Origin: Eleginops maclovinus
Lineage: Eukaryota > Chordata > Actinopteri > Perciformes > Eleginopidae
Assembly (NCBI RefSeq): GCF_036324505.1
Contig: NC_086361.1
Coordinates: 5,343,196 to 5,407,195, forward strand
Reading direction: 5' to 3'
DNA length: 64,000 nt
Part shown: one piece after another, positions 55,601-63,175 of the stretch
Position numbering within the stretch: position 1 is the stretch's first letter
Layout: every line of letters begins with the position of its first letter
Position numbers and translations under genes: made by a program
Notes under the pieces: model-generated
Database searches by the model: none
What the model saw: the letters and a program-made list of their open reading frames with translations, nothing else
What the model was told of the DNA's origin: nothing

Positions 55601-58600
55601 TAAATTATTTTAGAACCATTAGGCTGGAGCTGATTTGTTTTTGGACAATACACATGTGTTTCCTCTCATTATTTACATTGCATTACATTTTTACTGTACA
55701 AACCAGACTTTCTCAATACCTTCCCATTTGCTAGTTAACCTTTTTTGGTGCAAGCTAATTATGATATGAAGAAGTGGCGGGAAAATGTCCCAAGCATTCA
55801 GAATCAGAACTCTTGTATTAGTCCCACAGTGGGGAAACATGGATTCCCAGTGTAAATGACTCCTATGGATACAAGATCTTGAAAAAATTTGAAATTATTT
55901 TGAGGAAAAGAAATCCCAATCTTGTGATTTTGTTTTTAACTCTGTACAGGCGGAAGATCTGGAATCTGTTGGCCCAATTTTCTTTCCAGCCACAACACTG
56001 CTCCAAAAAAGCCCCATCATTTAAACATGGCGTACAATTCCATCAAAGGCCTGATGACAGTCAGAGGTGAGTTCAGGGTCTGAGCTTTGGTAGTTCTGGG
56101 GATGTTTGCCATTGAAATCAATCTGCAGATTATTTGGAGAACATCTTTTTTATTTCTTGTGCTTCCTCTCTAGACACGACATTCGTCAATTTCGGGAATG
56201 TCTGCTCCGGAGAAATGAACTTTGCGTTCATGACCAACCCGCTGAATGAGGATCTGCAGCACCCTGTGCACGTTTCAGACATCACTATGATTGACAGCCA
56301 AGAGGGGGGCAAGGTCTTCCTCCACAGGCCGGATGTGAGGTAAACCATTTCCACATCTACAGATGCCAGGCTGACAAAATCTGTGATGACATTTCGTCAG
56401 GCAGTAAGAAAATAAATTATACAATTGGAGACATAAGGAATGATACACTGGATAGGTCTACAATGCTATGCTTTACATAAAGCATTCGAAACAATGGATA
56501 CCATTTTCGTCTTTGGGCTGCATGATAAGAATGTTTTTGTGCTTCAGCAAAGCGAACCCGTCTGACTGTGTGGACATGGACTGCGATGCGAAGAAGAAGA
56601 CGCTGCTGAAGGACCTGGACGGCTCCTTCCTCGGGGCTGTGGGCGCTGTGGTGCCTCAGTCTGAGTATGAGTGGGGGGGAGATTCCAGGAGAGGCCTGGG
56701 CGACAACCGCATCCCCAAAGTCATGCTCACTTACCCCAACGGCAGCCGCATCCCTGTGGACAAGATCGCTCCATACAAAGGTAGCTCGAGAGGAAAAAGA
56801 GTACTACGCTGAAAAAACTGAACCGCTGACTTTAATTAAATAAATGATGTCGACATATTTCACATTACTGAATGAACTTAATTGAATGCAATCATTTTTA
56901 GTTGAAACTAATATTTTTGTATCTAAACTTGGTATTATTGCTTTCAACTAACCTAACACAGTTATGTGAAATCTGTCGACACAAACCATTTAATTAAGGA
57001 AAAATGTTTTAGTTTTTCAGTGTATTGATGCAAATCAACATTTAAAGTCCTCAACTAAACAGCAGCTGGTGAAGAAAAACATGTTTTAGCTAAAAAGTGA
57101 AAACTACAGTAGAGGCAGTGTTCTTGTTTGCTGGTATTTAACAAACGTTGTGAGGTCCCGTGTAATAATTCTCCCTAAGCACATTTTAGAAGTGTATTTC
57201 AAATAGGCTGAAAAGACAAATCTCCAATGTGCCCGTCTCAAATGTTATGTGCCAGACTATATTTATTTCATTTTTTATTTATTTTGTTTTTTATCTGAGA
57301 ATATATAGGCCTAAGCTGGGGTAAATGATTTGTGTTAAAAACTCTCGATTTATATTATTTGACAGGACTTCCTACTTTTTAATAAGAAAAACTGTAAATC
57401 TACATGCCTTGATGATATCATTCCTTACATAGCCTTCCTATGAATTGTTTTTAAGCTCAACAATAAACACTGATCATTTCTCCCATTTGTCTGGGACATT
57501 GAAATCTTCCGAGTAGTGGTCGCTTCACCATTTCCTGTCAACTGTGACTTAACCTCATTAGCTTTTCTAATTTCTAATTAATGACAAAACTGAACTGGTT
57601 ATTGTAGGAACATTATTTCATCAATCATTCATCCTCATTCAGTCATTATTTATTATTTATTTTACTTATTTTCTTTAAATCCATGTTTCAGTGTGAAACC
57701 TGCAAATTCAAATAAATAGAATTACTTTATTGTTTTTATGCTCAGGTTTTGCAGAGAGTTAAAAGTGTTATTGTTAAAGATCAGAGAAAGTAGGACATCT
57801 CTATCTTTAAAGTCCTGTAAACACACTCTGCTGACATCAAAGATCAGGTACATCAGAATATAATCTCCTTTTCAATCATGTCTTTGTCCTCAGGTGTGAT
57901 CAGGGAGGACTGCACCTACATGACTTCCTGGCAGAGCTACAAGTGTTTCGGGCTGAACTACAGGATGCTGGTGATCGAGAGTATGGATGCTGACTCTGAG
58001 ACCAGACGCCTGTCCCCTGTTGCTCTTCTCGGGGACAAATTCATCGATCTGATCAACGGTGGGTTGAGTTCTACAGATCTGAACCCAGAACAGTCTGAAA
58101 GTTCTCTCTAAAATGAGTCAAAAGAACAGGAAGACTGGGTTTTTAATCCAGTGGCATGTGTTTGCAGGTCCTCAGGATCACGGGTGGTGTTCGGGCTACA
58201 CCTGCCAGAAAAGGGTCTCTCTCTTCCACAGCATCATAGCCACCGGACACTCCTTCGACGTCTTCTTCTCAAGCGTCAGCCCTCAGAAGCTCCGCCTCAT
58301 GATGCTCCAAGCTAAACCATCTGAGGTCAGAGCCCAGCAGGGAGAATACGTACACTCAGCACTCACAATTCTCCTCCTGGGCTCTTGTATGAAAAAGGCA
58401 CACATATTCATCTACTTTTACTAAAACATCTCTTATTTTCCAATCTCTACAGAGCGTCATGGTGTCAATCTTCTACTCCAAGCCACAGCGTTTGGATGTG
58501 TACGTCAATAACGAACTGATTCCTCCAACTAACGCTAAGTGGAACGATGACAAAACTGACTACACCCTGAAGAAGCCCCTCACACCAGGTACTCTTTACA

Positions 58601-61600
58601 CACACGCAGATAATCTGACAGTAGACCTATACAAAGAATAAAACAAACATTATACTGTGTGAACATTTAGTTTGTTTCTTTGCGTTTGATTAAGATGCTC
58701 TTTTGTTTGTCTCAAACTCAATCAGCTGATGCATGAAAGACAAATATTTCGTTTTTAACCAGCAGCAATATTATGGATTATCAAGGGATGTATTTAGGTT
58801 GTTTAGGGGATAAAAGAGTCTGTGAAAGGAATTAGGTTTTTAGTAAATATAAGGGAAACTCTACATTTGACTCATAGCAATGAGTTAATACCAGGGATAT
58901 GATAATAAACTACCAAACTGCTACTAGTTTTTTTTATTCCTGTTTTTCCAAGAGCACCAGAATCCACCGGCATTTTGATTTTGTAATTTTTTATTGTTTA
59001 GGGACACTTCTTAGGTCTAAATCTTTCCTGTCATTTAAAAAAAAAACATGTTTAAGTTTTAAGGAACATTTACTGAAAAATCTGTGTTAAAACAACATAT
59101 TCCACCCATTTTTAAATCATGTCAATCATTTTTTGCGTTGCATTAAATGCTGACCATGCAATTGTTTTTGCATTTCCTCAATTAAAGGATTTTCTTTATA
59201 CAATAACATGTCATAATAAATGTTTCCCATGTCATGAGTGTGTGTGATAGAGAAATGGTTGAAAAAAAAAATAAGGATAAAGTTGAACATGTTTTCTTTC
59301 CTTCCAGGTCAATACATCCCTTCGCTGAATGGCACTGACAGCAACAACTACTTTGACCAGGAGAACAAGATGCTGAAGGTGGTGGTGAAGGGTTCCCAGC
59401 CCGTGGAGATCCGCACCTCCCCCGTTCTCATCATCTCCTTCGAGCTGCCCGCCATGACCGAGGCTGAGTTCTTCGGAGACGACCTGATCAAGAACCTCGC
59501 TCTGTTCCTCAAAGTTCCCTCAAACATGATCCGCATCACCAACATCATCCGGGAGGATGGAGGCGCCCGGCGCAGGAAGAGATCCACAGGCCTGAAGGTG
59601 GAGCTGGAGATCAAGAAACCTCCCGTACAGCAAACCTCCAACTCCACTGACGGTTAGTGGAAGGCTCTTTTCTGATGTTTGTTTTAATGTCTTACAGTAT
59701 ATGTGTGTTGACTGACGAATAAGTAATGGTTTCTGTAACATCTGTGTGTTCCTTTTGTCCTCTCAGATGAGCAGGACTTCACATTGTTGAAGAGCATCGC
59801 TGATGATCTGGGTCAGGCAGCGGTTTCTGGAGACCTTGGTAGCTCCATCGGCTTCAACGTGTCCTCCATGGGCGTCATCCCACCCTCCCCACCAGCCTCA
59901 GACCCCAGTTGGAAGGAGGTAAATGACAAAACTCAAGCACTTAATGACGTCTGTAGAATAAGAACTACAACCTCAGAATAAAAACTACATCCTCAGAATT
60001 AAAACTACAACTGCAGAGTAAAACATTTCACAGACTAAATTAGTTCTGTGTCAGTTTTTGAGTGCCCACTGGTTTTGTGTTTTGAATGTCAGGAGGCCGA
60101 GGTGGAAGTGACGAGAGAGGAGGCCACTGTGAGCTACGTGTCCAGCGTCAGCGACCTGCAGCTAGTGGAGGAGCCTGTCACCGCGGAGTTTGTGGGGTCC
60201 CTGTACCAGCAGCCCAGTCTCATGGCTGTGGACGAGCTGGTGAGGCAAACATCACTTCTCACTGCACAGTGACATTTAGAGCAGCTCAGGATGAGATATT
60301 CTTGTTCTGTTGTATTGGCTGAAGACGGGTACCATGAACCATCTTGATGTGAATCGAGATAGGAGCCATCTCTTGTAGTCATTTGTGATCATCTTTTGAG
60401 TAGCCGCCTTCTAATGAAGGTCCCACAACAACAGCAACAACCCCACAAATAGTAATACTTAAAAATCATTCAGTTTTCCACTTATTTGAGTGGTTTTGGG
60501 TTATTAGACTGATTTGTTTTTGTTGTGGTTAAAAAAACATTTCAAAGTGCATATAATAGGCCTTGTTATCCTTCATGAGACAGAATTTCCCTTATTTGAA
60601 AAATAAGATTAAATTAATGTAAACCGAAATAAATAAATAAAATAATTTGTCCATTTTTATAATTTGTATCTCCTAATTTTCAAATGTGTTACCACTTTTA
60701 TCGGCAAATGTATGTCCTTGAAGCCTTATTGTGGATCAAACTAACTTGAACACCAACATAAAACTTTCCATTTTAGAATTGACTTGTCATCAGGTTTAAG
60801 CTGAAACTAAAGATAGAAGGTATGGTTATGGTACAGAGTAACATTTAGTTTAAGTATAATCTGTCTGTTAACGCTGAGCTGTGCTGTTGGTTTCAGGGTA
60901 ACTGTGTCTCTGTGGGAGTCACCTCCCTCAATGTGACCGCCAGCCTGAAGGACTCCAGCGGGAACGCTGTGGATGGACTGGCAGGAAAAACCTCCATCCT
61001 GTTCAGCACCTGCTGGGCTAACTTCACGGACCTCTCCATCCAGAACAGTGGTACGCCTGCAGCAAGCTTTCTTCATCCTACAAACACTTAGAAATATAAA
61101 CACATAAACTCTGGGATGGTTGTTGGTATTCATCACGCATTTTTTTATTATTTCTGTTCTAAAGCAATACAATCTCAGTCCAAGAAAAAAGCATAGGAAC
61201 ACAATCATAGATACAGTACAAACAACAAAACAACCGTCACACTTTGAATAATATCCAGAACAATAAAAATGTAGAGAGACCGTAATAGGAGCTGCATTTT
61301 CCCCTGAGAGAAAATACAAATTTGCAGCAATACAGCAGAAATAATTAAGTTATAAAATAAATATTTGGCAAAAACTTCTAAAGATCAGATACAAGTTTCT
61401 GTCATTTCTCAAGAAAGAAACAGCCAAATATTCTCTGATTTTTGCTTTTCAAAAATAAGCAGTTTTATCTGTTACACATCATAGCTAATTGAATATCTTT
61501 TATTTTAAATTATAAAATTAGCTATTTAACAACATGTTAAAAGAGTCAATAAACAAAGCCTGAGTTCTCATAATTTCTGTGGATATTATATCTCGAAAAT

Positions 61601-62049
61601 GTATATCATGCATTTCCTTTAGGCTGCTTATCCAATCTCCTCTGGGGAGCCTTCTGAGCTAATGTCTAATTATTCATTTCCATGCTATAACCAAAAGAGT
61701 TAAAAAGAGCTTCTACAATATTCAGGAAATACTCCCAGTCTTTCGGTCTTTGACTTTATTTAAGGATAAAATATTGACCACAATATTTACCCTTCCTCTC
61801 CCTGCAGGTGAGAACCTGACCATGGTCTTCACTCTGAAGCACTGGAATGCTGAATCACGTGCCTTCACCGTTGAAGACCTTCCAACCACCCTGGCCCCTC
61901 CCACCACCACCGCAGCCACTGTCCCACCGGAGACCACCGCTGACGACAGCTTGTTCGGCTCCAGCTCCACTGTGACCGTCAACAGTCTGTGCCTGGTCAG
62001 CGTCATCTACACTGTGGCCTGCTGCTCTGATGGCATCCCCATATGTTAG
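11111..62049 (+). CDS. pkhd1l1: Fibrocystin-L (polycystic kidney and hepatic disease 1-like 1)
   Basis: Seventy-six coding exons joined by GT-AG introns encode about 4,205 residues once one surplus base in exon 48 is discounted; human PKHD1L1 has about 4,240. Domain order is signal peptide, IPT 1-2, PA14 (about residues 330-500), beta modules (501-1018), IPT 3-6, a cupredoxin-like segment (1376-1494), IPT 7-13, G8 (about 2140-2260), beta-helix, second G8 (about 2993-3130), beta-helix, C-terminal region and a short hydrophobic tail. This is the exact PKHD1L1 plan. In mammals the protein is a giant cell-surface receptor-like molecule that coats hair-cell stereocilia and is also expressed in immune cells. 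Introns are small and many carry repeats. Intron phases are 41 phase 1, 23 phase 0 and 11 phase 2. Exon coordinates and domain details are in the block entries. The frameshift at 44311-44313 would truncate the product near residue 2,680 if real. Confidence 0.97.
12555..12630 (-). repeat. LINE 3'-tail relic in intron 6
   Basis: ATTTATATAGCACTTTTCAG followed by CTCAAAGTCGCTTTACA resembles the 3' end of the L2-like LINE at 4717. Only the tail is recognisable. Confidence 0.55.
14311..14641. mobile_element. hAT-like MITE in intron 11
   Basis: The 331-bp segment begins CAGGGGGGTCCAAAC and ends GTTTGGACACCCCCTG, imperfect inverted repeats of the hAT type. Flanks TTTCATAC and ATATATAC agree at 5 of 8 positions, consistent with a decayed 8-bp target duplication. 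No coding capacity. Confidence 0.75.
15505..16327 (+). other. pkhd1l1: pkhd1l1 exons 13-15: PA14 domain
   Basis: Exons 15505-15770, 15939-16030 and 16168-16327 encode about residues 330-501. They contain [41 protein letters not shown] and [15 protein letters not shown], the hallmark order of a PA14 beta-barrel: the FxPP turn, the YxFxxxxDD-like strand and the Y-x-E-x-x-H...GG segment. PA14 domains often bind glycans; the ligand in fibrocystin-L is not known. The gene family places PA14 between the second and third IPT repeats, as here. Confidence 0.93.
16372..16700. repeat. interspersed repeat with TTAGCTTAGC core, copy 1
   Basis: The intron contains CGCTTAGCTTAGCATACACA and GTAGCTAGCTGTTTCTTCCT, words typical of a widespread fish interspersed repeat. 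A second copy in the opposite sense lies near 41605-41750. Class not assigned. Confidence 0.5.
17578..17740 (+). mobile_element. tRNA-derived SINE, copy 1 (intron 16)
   Basis: The head GGCCCCGGCCATGGCCCGTA and the B-box-like GAGTTAGATTCCCGACC are followed by a body ending ATTAAAGGCAGAAAGCCCC and a poly-A. It matches, in opposite orientation, the copy at 36155-36316. Flanks GTGTGAGGAG and GTGTGAAGTG suggest a worn target duplication. The B box is mutated compared with copy 2, so this copy looks older. Confidence 0.85.
18720..19237 (+). repeat. hAT-like non-autonomous repeat, copy 2 (intron 18)
   Basis: Same AAGTAC-rich family as 7284-7757: TAAGTACTCAGACCTATTAC, AAGTAAAAGTACAAAAGTAC and GTAGTGGAGTAAAAAGTAC. 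Confidence 0.65.
19566..19690 (+). repeat. hAT-like repeat, short copy 3 (intron 19)
   Basis: About 125 bp of the same family (GGAGAAGTACTCAGATCTTG to ACTTTCAACCACTGCT). It is internally deleted, so the two ends lie close together. Confidence 0.6.
20457..20888 (+). mobile_element. TTAA-flanked MITE, copy 1 (intron 22)
   Basis: The ends TTTAAAGAGGACTTATTATG and CATAATAGGGTCTCTTTAA are inverted repeats. Inside are GAGCCCAGTCTGCTCTGATT and TACAGGGAAGGGAAACCCC, shared with copies at 27147-27622, 42560-42782, 45300-45512, 50850-50945 and 55425-55532. Confidence 0.7.
21277..25009 (+). other. pkhd1l1 introns 23-25
   Basis: Three introns (21277-22682, 22813-23743, 23899-25009) separate exons 23-26. 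They are AT-rich with no supported gene. A worn piece of the AAGTAC repeat lies near 23380-23500, and the tail of a LINE or SINE (AACTGGGGATGGATAAAGTA) lies near 24714-24765. Confidence 0.5.
27147..27622 (+). mobile_element. TTAA-flanked MITE, copy 2 (intron 30)
   Basis: The longest copy of the family. It begins TTAAAGGGGCACTATTATAC and ends CACAATAGAACCCCTTTAC, with the shared internal words GAGCCCAGTCTGCTCTGATT and GGTTAGCTGGCCGGCTC. It has no coding frame, so it is non-autonomous. Confidence 0.75.
28489..28945 (-). repeat. hAT-like non-autonomous repeat, copy 4 (intron 31)
   Basis: Reverse sense to copy 1: starts TTGGAATGTCACAAAGTAAA and ends GAGGACTCCTTCCACCACTG. The two ends recall each other as inverted repeats. 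Confidence 0.65.
29630..30415 (+). other. pkhd1l1 intron 32
   Basis: AT-rich 786-base intron with donor GTACTT and a T-rich tract before CATAG. Nothing else supported. Confidence 0.5.
32005..32312 (-). mobile_element. tRNA-derived SINE, second family (intron 35)
   Basis: Read on the minus strand the element begins GTCCAGCAGTGGCTCAGTCA, with an A box, then GCCGGTTCAAGTCCCCGAAC, a near-perfect B box. A body follows (GGGTTAAATGCAGAGGACCA) ending with CACACTG-type and ACTAATAAAGAGGG tail sequence. Intact Pol III boxes mark it as a SINE unrelated to the copies at 17578 and 36155. Confidence 0.85.
32314..32358. repeat. perfect 19-bp inverted repeat (hairpin)
   Basis: Arms 32314-32332 (GGTTATTATTTAACTGTCA) and 32340-32358 are exact reverse complements around the 7-base loop ATATAAA. 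It starts about one base beyond the head of the SINE at 32005-32312. Confidence 0.95.
32820..33335 (+). repeat. diverged direct repeat in intron 35
   Basis: Two about 85-bp segments (near 32830-32915 and 33248-33332) share GTCACACCTTTTAATATGC with matching flanks (GTGATGTG / GTGATGGG before, CACACCATGTC / CACGCCATGTC after). Spacing is about 420 bases. Further right, 33430-33660 has loose repeats of TTTTATTGCACA and TTACTTTAACTTCT, ending with a LINE/SINE tail at 33714-33737. Confidence 0.65.
34324..35157 (+). other. pkhd1l1 intron 37
   Basis: AT-rich intron of 834 bases between donor GTTAGC and the acceptor CCCGCAG. No repeat or gene recognised. Confidence 0.5.
36155..36316 (-). mobile_element. 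tRNA-derived SINE, copy 2, with perfect target duplication
   Basis: On the minus strand the head reads GGCCGTGGCGCAACTGGCTG (A box) and then CCCGGGTTCGATTCCCGACC (B box), with a body ending ATTAAAGGCAAAAAGCCCC and a poly-A. A 14-bp duplication TGGTCTCTATATTC flanks it exactly (36141-36154 and 36317-36330). It inserted just past exon 38 (donor at 36131). Confidence 0.93.
36550..36960. repeat. interspersed repeat, class unassigned (intron 38)
   Basis: The segment starts TTCAAGTTCAAAGTTTTATT and contains GCAGTCTAACTGCCTGTGGA and CTCCTCAGTCTCTCAGTCCT. These phrases are familiar from dispersed fish retroelement tails, but I cannot assign a family. Confidence 0.5.
37637..38438 (+). other. pkhd1l1 intron 39
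   Basis: AT-rich intron with a good CCTCCTCTGCAG acceptor. No gene or repeat recognised. Confidence 0.5.
39287..40652 (+). other. pkhd1l1 intron 41, very AT-rich
   Basis: The segment from about 39,790 to 40,600 is strongly AT-rich, with many short ATTATA/TATAAT words and a TATATATATA run near 39945. No coding or repeat family is recognised. Confidence 0.55.
41605..41750. repeat. interspersed repeat with TTAGCTTAGC core, copy 2
   Basis: TAGCTTAGCTTAGCTTAGAG, ACTGCTAGCCTAGTTTGGAC and GCTAAGCTTAGCATAAAGCC match the family seen at 16372-16700. Confidence 0.5.
42560..42782 (-). mobile_element. TTAA-flanked MITE, copy 3 (intron 45)
   Basis: Reverse sense, ending GGAGCATAATAGTGCCCCTTTAA; contains CAATCAGAGCAGACTGGGCT. 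The 5' half is missing compared with 27147-27622. Confidence 0.7.
44311..44313 (+). other. pkhd1l1: one-base frameshift in pkhd1l1 exon 48
   Basis: Upstream the frame reads LTTWNCEKG; downstream, [20 protein letters not shown] is readable only one frame over. GAGAAA is followed by GGGTGCC where GGTGCC would keep the frame, so one G in the GGG run is surplus. If taken literally, translation continues out of frame and stops at 44479-44481, about 56 codons later. The 28 downstream exons are all open and in phase, so either this is a sequence error or the lesion is very recent. Confidence 0.9.
45300..45512 (-). mobile_element. TTAA-flanked MITE, copy 4 (intron 48)
   Basis: Nearly the same as copy 3 (GTTTCAGACAGAGGGTGAAA, TTTTTGAACATTAAAGCATA) and ends GCAGAATAGGGCCCCTTTAA. 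Copies 3 and 4 share the same truncation point, so they may derive from one internally deleted form. Confidence 0.7.
46462..47335. mobile_element. hAT-like element with 8-bp target duplication (intron 49)
   Basis: The element starts CGGGGGTGGCCAAC and ends GAGCCACCCCTG, imperfect terminal inverted repeats. It is flanked by an exact 8-bp duplication CCTTAAGG (46454-46461 and 47336-47343). The 874-bp interior has a poly-C/CA microsatellite at 46561-46590 and no transposase, so it is non-autonomous. Confidence 0.85.
46561..46590. repeat. poly-C then CA microsatellite
   Basis: A run of about 13 C is followed by about eight CA units, inside the hAT-like element. Confidence 0.9.
47344..48259 (+). 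other. pkhd1l1 intron 49, right part
   Basis: AT-rich sequence between the hAT-like element and exon 50. No supported gene or repeat. Confidence 0.5.
48260..49743 (+). other. pkhd1l1: pkhd1l1 exons 50-52: linker with furin-like site
   Basis: Exons 48260-48411, 48959-49118 and 49572-49743 encode about residues 2831-2992. They end the first beta-helix unit ([32 protein letters not shown]) and lead to the second G8. Exon 52 encodes [18 protein letters not shown], where RRRR-S fits a proprotein-convertase site (R-x-[KR]-R). A proline-rich stretch ([19 protein letters not shown]) follows, a likely flexible hinge. Together they suggest cleavage between the two G8/beta-helix halves; this is inference. 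Confidence 0.88.
48473..48882 (+). repeat. hAT-like non-autonomous repeat, copy 5 (intron 50)
   Basis: AGTGCTGTAAAGTAACTAAG at the start and AAATAGTTTTCCCACCTCTG at the end are the characteristic inverted termini of the AAGTAC family. This is the best-preserved copy in the window. Confidence 0.7.
50398..52347 (+). other. pkhd1l1: pkhd1l1 exons 53-58: second G8 domain
   Basis: Exons: 50398-50486, 50627-50790, 51376-51505, 51656-51774, 51930-52059, 52180-52347 (residues about 2992-3258). [42 protein letters not shown] and [19 protein letters not shown] define G8. The following [33 protein letters not shown] and [20 protein letters not shown] align well with the same part of the first unit, showing an old internal duplication. 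Confidence 0.92.
50850..50945 (+). mobile_element. TTAA-flanked MITE, fragment (intron 54)
   Basis: TTTGGGATTTTAGCCTTTGC and CACACTACAGGGAAGGGAGG match the 3' part of copies 1 and 2. Only about 95 bp is left. Confidence 0.65.
52549..52625 (+). repeat. CA microsatellite at the exon 59 donor
   Basis: The repeat starts within the donor of intron 59 (GTACACAAACACACACAT) and continues as more than 30 nearly uninterrupted CA units. It begins three bases past the splice site. Confidence 0.95.
52812..52960 (+). repeat. retroelement tail repeat (intron 59)
   Basis: TCAGAATCAGAATACCTTTA followed by TCGTCCCACAGAGGGGAAAT is a common fish retroelement tail. Shorter pieces lie at 8770-8820, 17380-17440 and 55797-55845, and a reverse-sense piece lies at 33714-33737. 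Confidence 0.6.
55425..55532 (-). mobile_element. TTAA-flanked MITE, fragment (intron 65)
   Basis: Reverse-sense end of the family: AGCTTTTTGAACATTAAAGC and CATAATAGGGCCCCTTTAA. Confidence 0.68.
56807..57022. mobile_element. TA-flanked MITE (mariner type) in intron 68
   Basis: The 216-bp element has inverted repeats of about 58 bp: CGCTGAAAAAACTGAACC at the left, with TGTCGACATATTTCACA further in, and the inverse of TGTGAAATCTGTCGACA and AGTTTTTCAGTG at the right. TA dinucleotides flank it at 56805-56806 and 57023-57024. It starts 26 bases after exon 68. Confidence 0.8.
57894..62049 (+). other. pkhd1l1: pkhd1l1 exons 69-76: C-terminal region, second furin-like site, tail
   Basis: Exons: 57894-58058, 58168-58325, 58453-58588, 59308-59652, 59767-59918, 60093-60239, 60897-61050, 61808-62049 (residues about 3707-4205). 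Exon 72 encodes [20 protein letters not shown], a second convertase-type site (RRRKR-S) near residue 3951. The last exon encodes a Thr/Pro stem ([18 protein letters not shown]), then [20 protein letters not shown], a marginal membrane segment, and only CSDGIPIC before TAG. Mammalian PKHD1L1 likewise ends in one membrane segment with a very short tail. A GPI-anchor signal is the alternative. Confidence 0.9.
58589..59307 (+). other. pkhd1l1 intron 71
   Basis: AT-rich, no gene or repeat recognised. Introns 74 (60240-60896) and 75 (61051-61807) are similar. Confidence 0.5.
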
Positions 62050-62091
62050 AGAGGATCCCTCACATTCAGATTAACACCGACGAGTCTGCTG

Positions 62092-62097
62092 AATAAA
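62092..62097 (+). terminator. pkhd1l1 polyadenylation signal
   Basis: AATAAA lies 43 bases past the TAG stop. This short 3' UTR supports exon 76 as the true last exon. Weaker candidates (AATAAA at 62546-62551 among T-rich sequence) could serve longer forms. Confidence 0.7.
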
Positions 62098-63175
62098 AAC
62101 AAATCCTCAAATATATTACACACAGGGCTGTTTTTTCTATTTCTGTGTTACAGTTTTATAAAAAATTGCCCAAACTTATTGGGATGGGAATAAGATAATA
62201 AACGTTTTAATTCAAATGCAAAGCACCTTTTAGTTTTCTATTTATGTGGTCAGCTTAATTTCCCGTATGTGGGACGAATAGAGGTGTTCTGATTCTTTTA
62301 TAAGGAGTTAAACTAAATGATTGGGATGGGGCTAAATTAATATATATTCTAATTAAATGCAAAGCACTTTTCCCTGTGTCACATGTTTTATGTGTAAATG
62401 GCAGTTTTATATGATGCCACTCCAGGTGTAAGATCCATATAGATGTTTAGGTTTAGAGCAAGATGCTTAACTCTGAAACCATGTGAAGGAAGACATGAAG
62501 TTCTAATGTTGATGATTATTTTTCTGAAACTGTATTTTCTTTCTAATAAAGTCTATTTTCCCCTCATAAACAAATTGATATTGTTTCCTTTTTTTCTTTA
62601 TAAATGTCATGCTGAGTGCAGACTCTGTCCATGGTGCTGATGGAGCTGATCGGCGGAACGTTTCCTCTTCCTGCCGATATGTTTGCTCCTCGCTAGAGGG
62701 CGGAATACTCCGTGTTAAACCCTTGAACGCATCATCCAATGATGCATAGCTGCAGTGGTATTTTTAAAGTCTTGCTTGAACTGAGTAAAAACTTCTAAAA
62801 TGGAGACAAAAAACTTCAAATGACGAGCCATTTTGGTTTTGTGTGGCAACTAAAAGCGAGGGTCCGTGAACGCAGCAGAAGTTGTCGAGCGTCCTTTCAG
62901 CGCACATCTGCCTCCCGCGGAGAGAGGGGGGGGGGGGGCTTCCGACAGAGGAACAATTAGTTTAACAGCCTTAATTTGCGCCCTCCATTTAGCCTGAGCG
63001 ATAACAGTACAATGTAGGCGTGTTCTCACCCCCTTTCTTTCTTTTTTTTTACTCCGCCTGTCCTCCGGAGCTCTGTGCAGAGCCGCCACTTGCTGCAGCG
63101 CGGATGCAGAGTTCAGCCCCGGCTTTGCCCGTGGTCCCCCCCCCACCGGCCACAGCTCTGATTCAGCACCAGAGG
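62098..63175 (+). promoter_or_regulatory. spacer between pkhd1l1 and gdf6 including the gdf6 promoter region
   Basis: Only about 1.1 kb separates the pkhd1l1 poly-A signal from the gdf6 ATG. The left two thirds is AT-rich. From about 62,850 GC content rises, with a poly-G run at 62927-62938, a T-rich tract near 63035-63050 and CpG-containing leader sequence. I see no convincing TATA box and cannot place the start site. Confidence 0.5.

Larger units (their letters stand above)
52442..56780 (+). other. pkhd1l1: pkhd1l1 exons 59-68: second parallel beta-helix region
   Basis: Exons: 52442-52545, 53218-53344, 53466-53587, 53823-53913, 54025-54173, 54604-54726, 54833-54944, 55950-56066, 56174-56339, 56548-56780 (residues about 3259-3706). 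Repeating strands such as [60 protein letters not shown] and [20 protein letters not shown] are PbH1-type coils. Unlike the first unit, this one is cut into ten small exons. Exon 59 has a purine-rich acceptor (CCTGAAG) and exon 60 an unusual TTGAAAG acceptor; both are required by frame. Confidence 0.9.
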
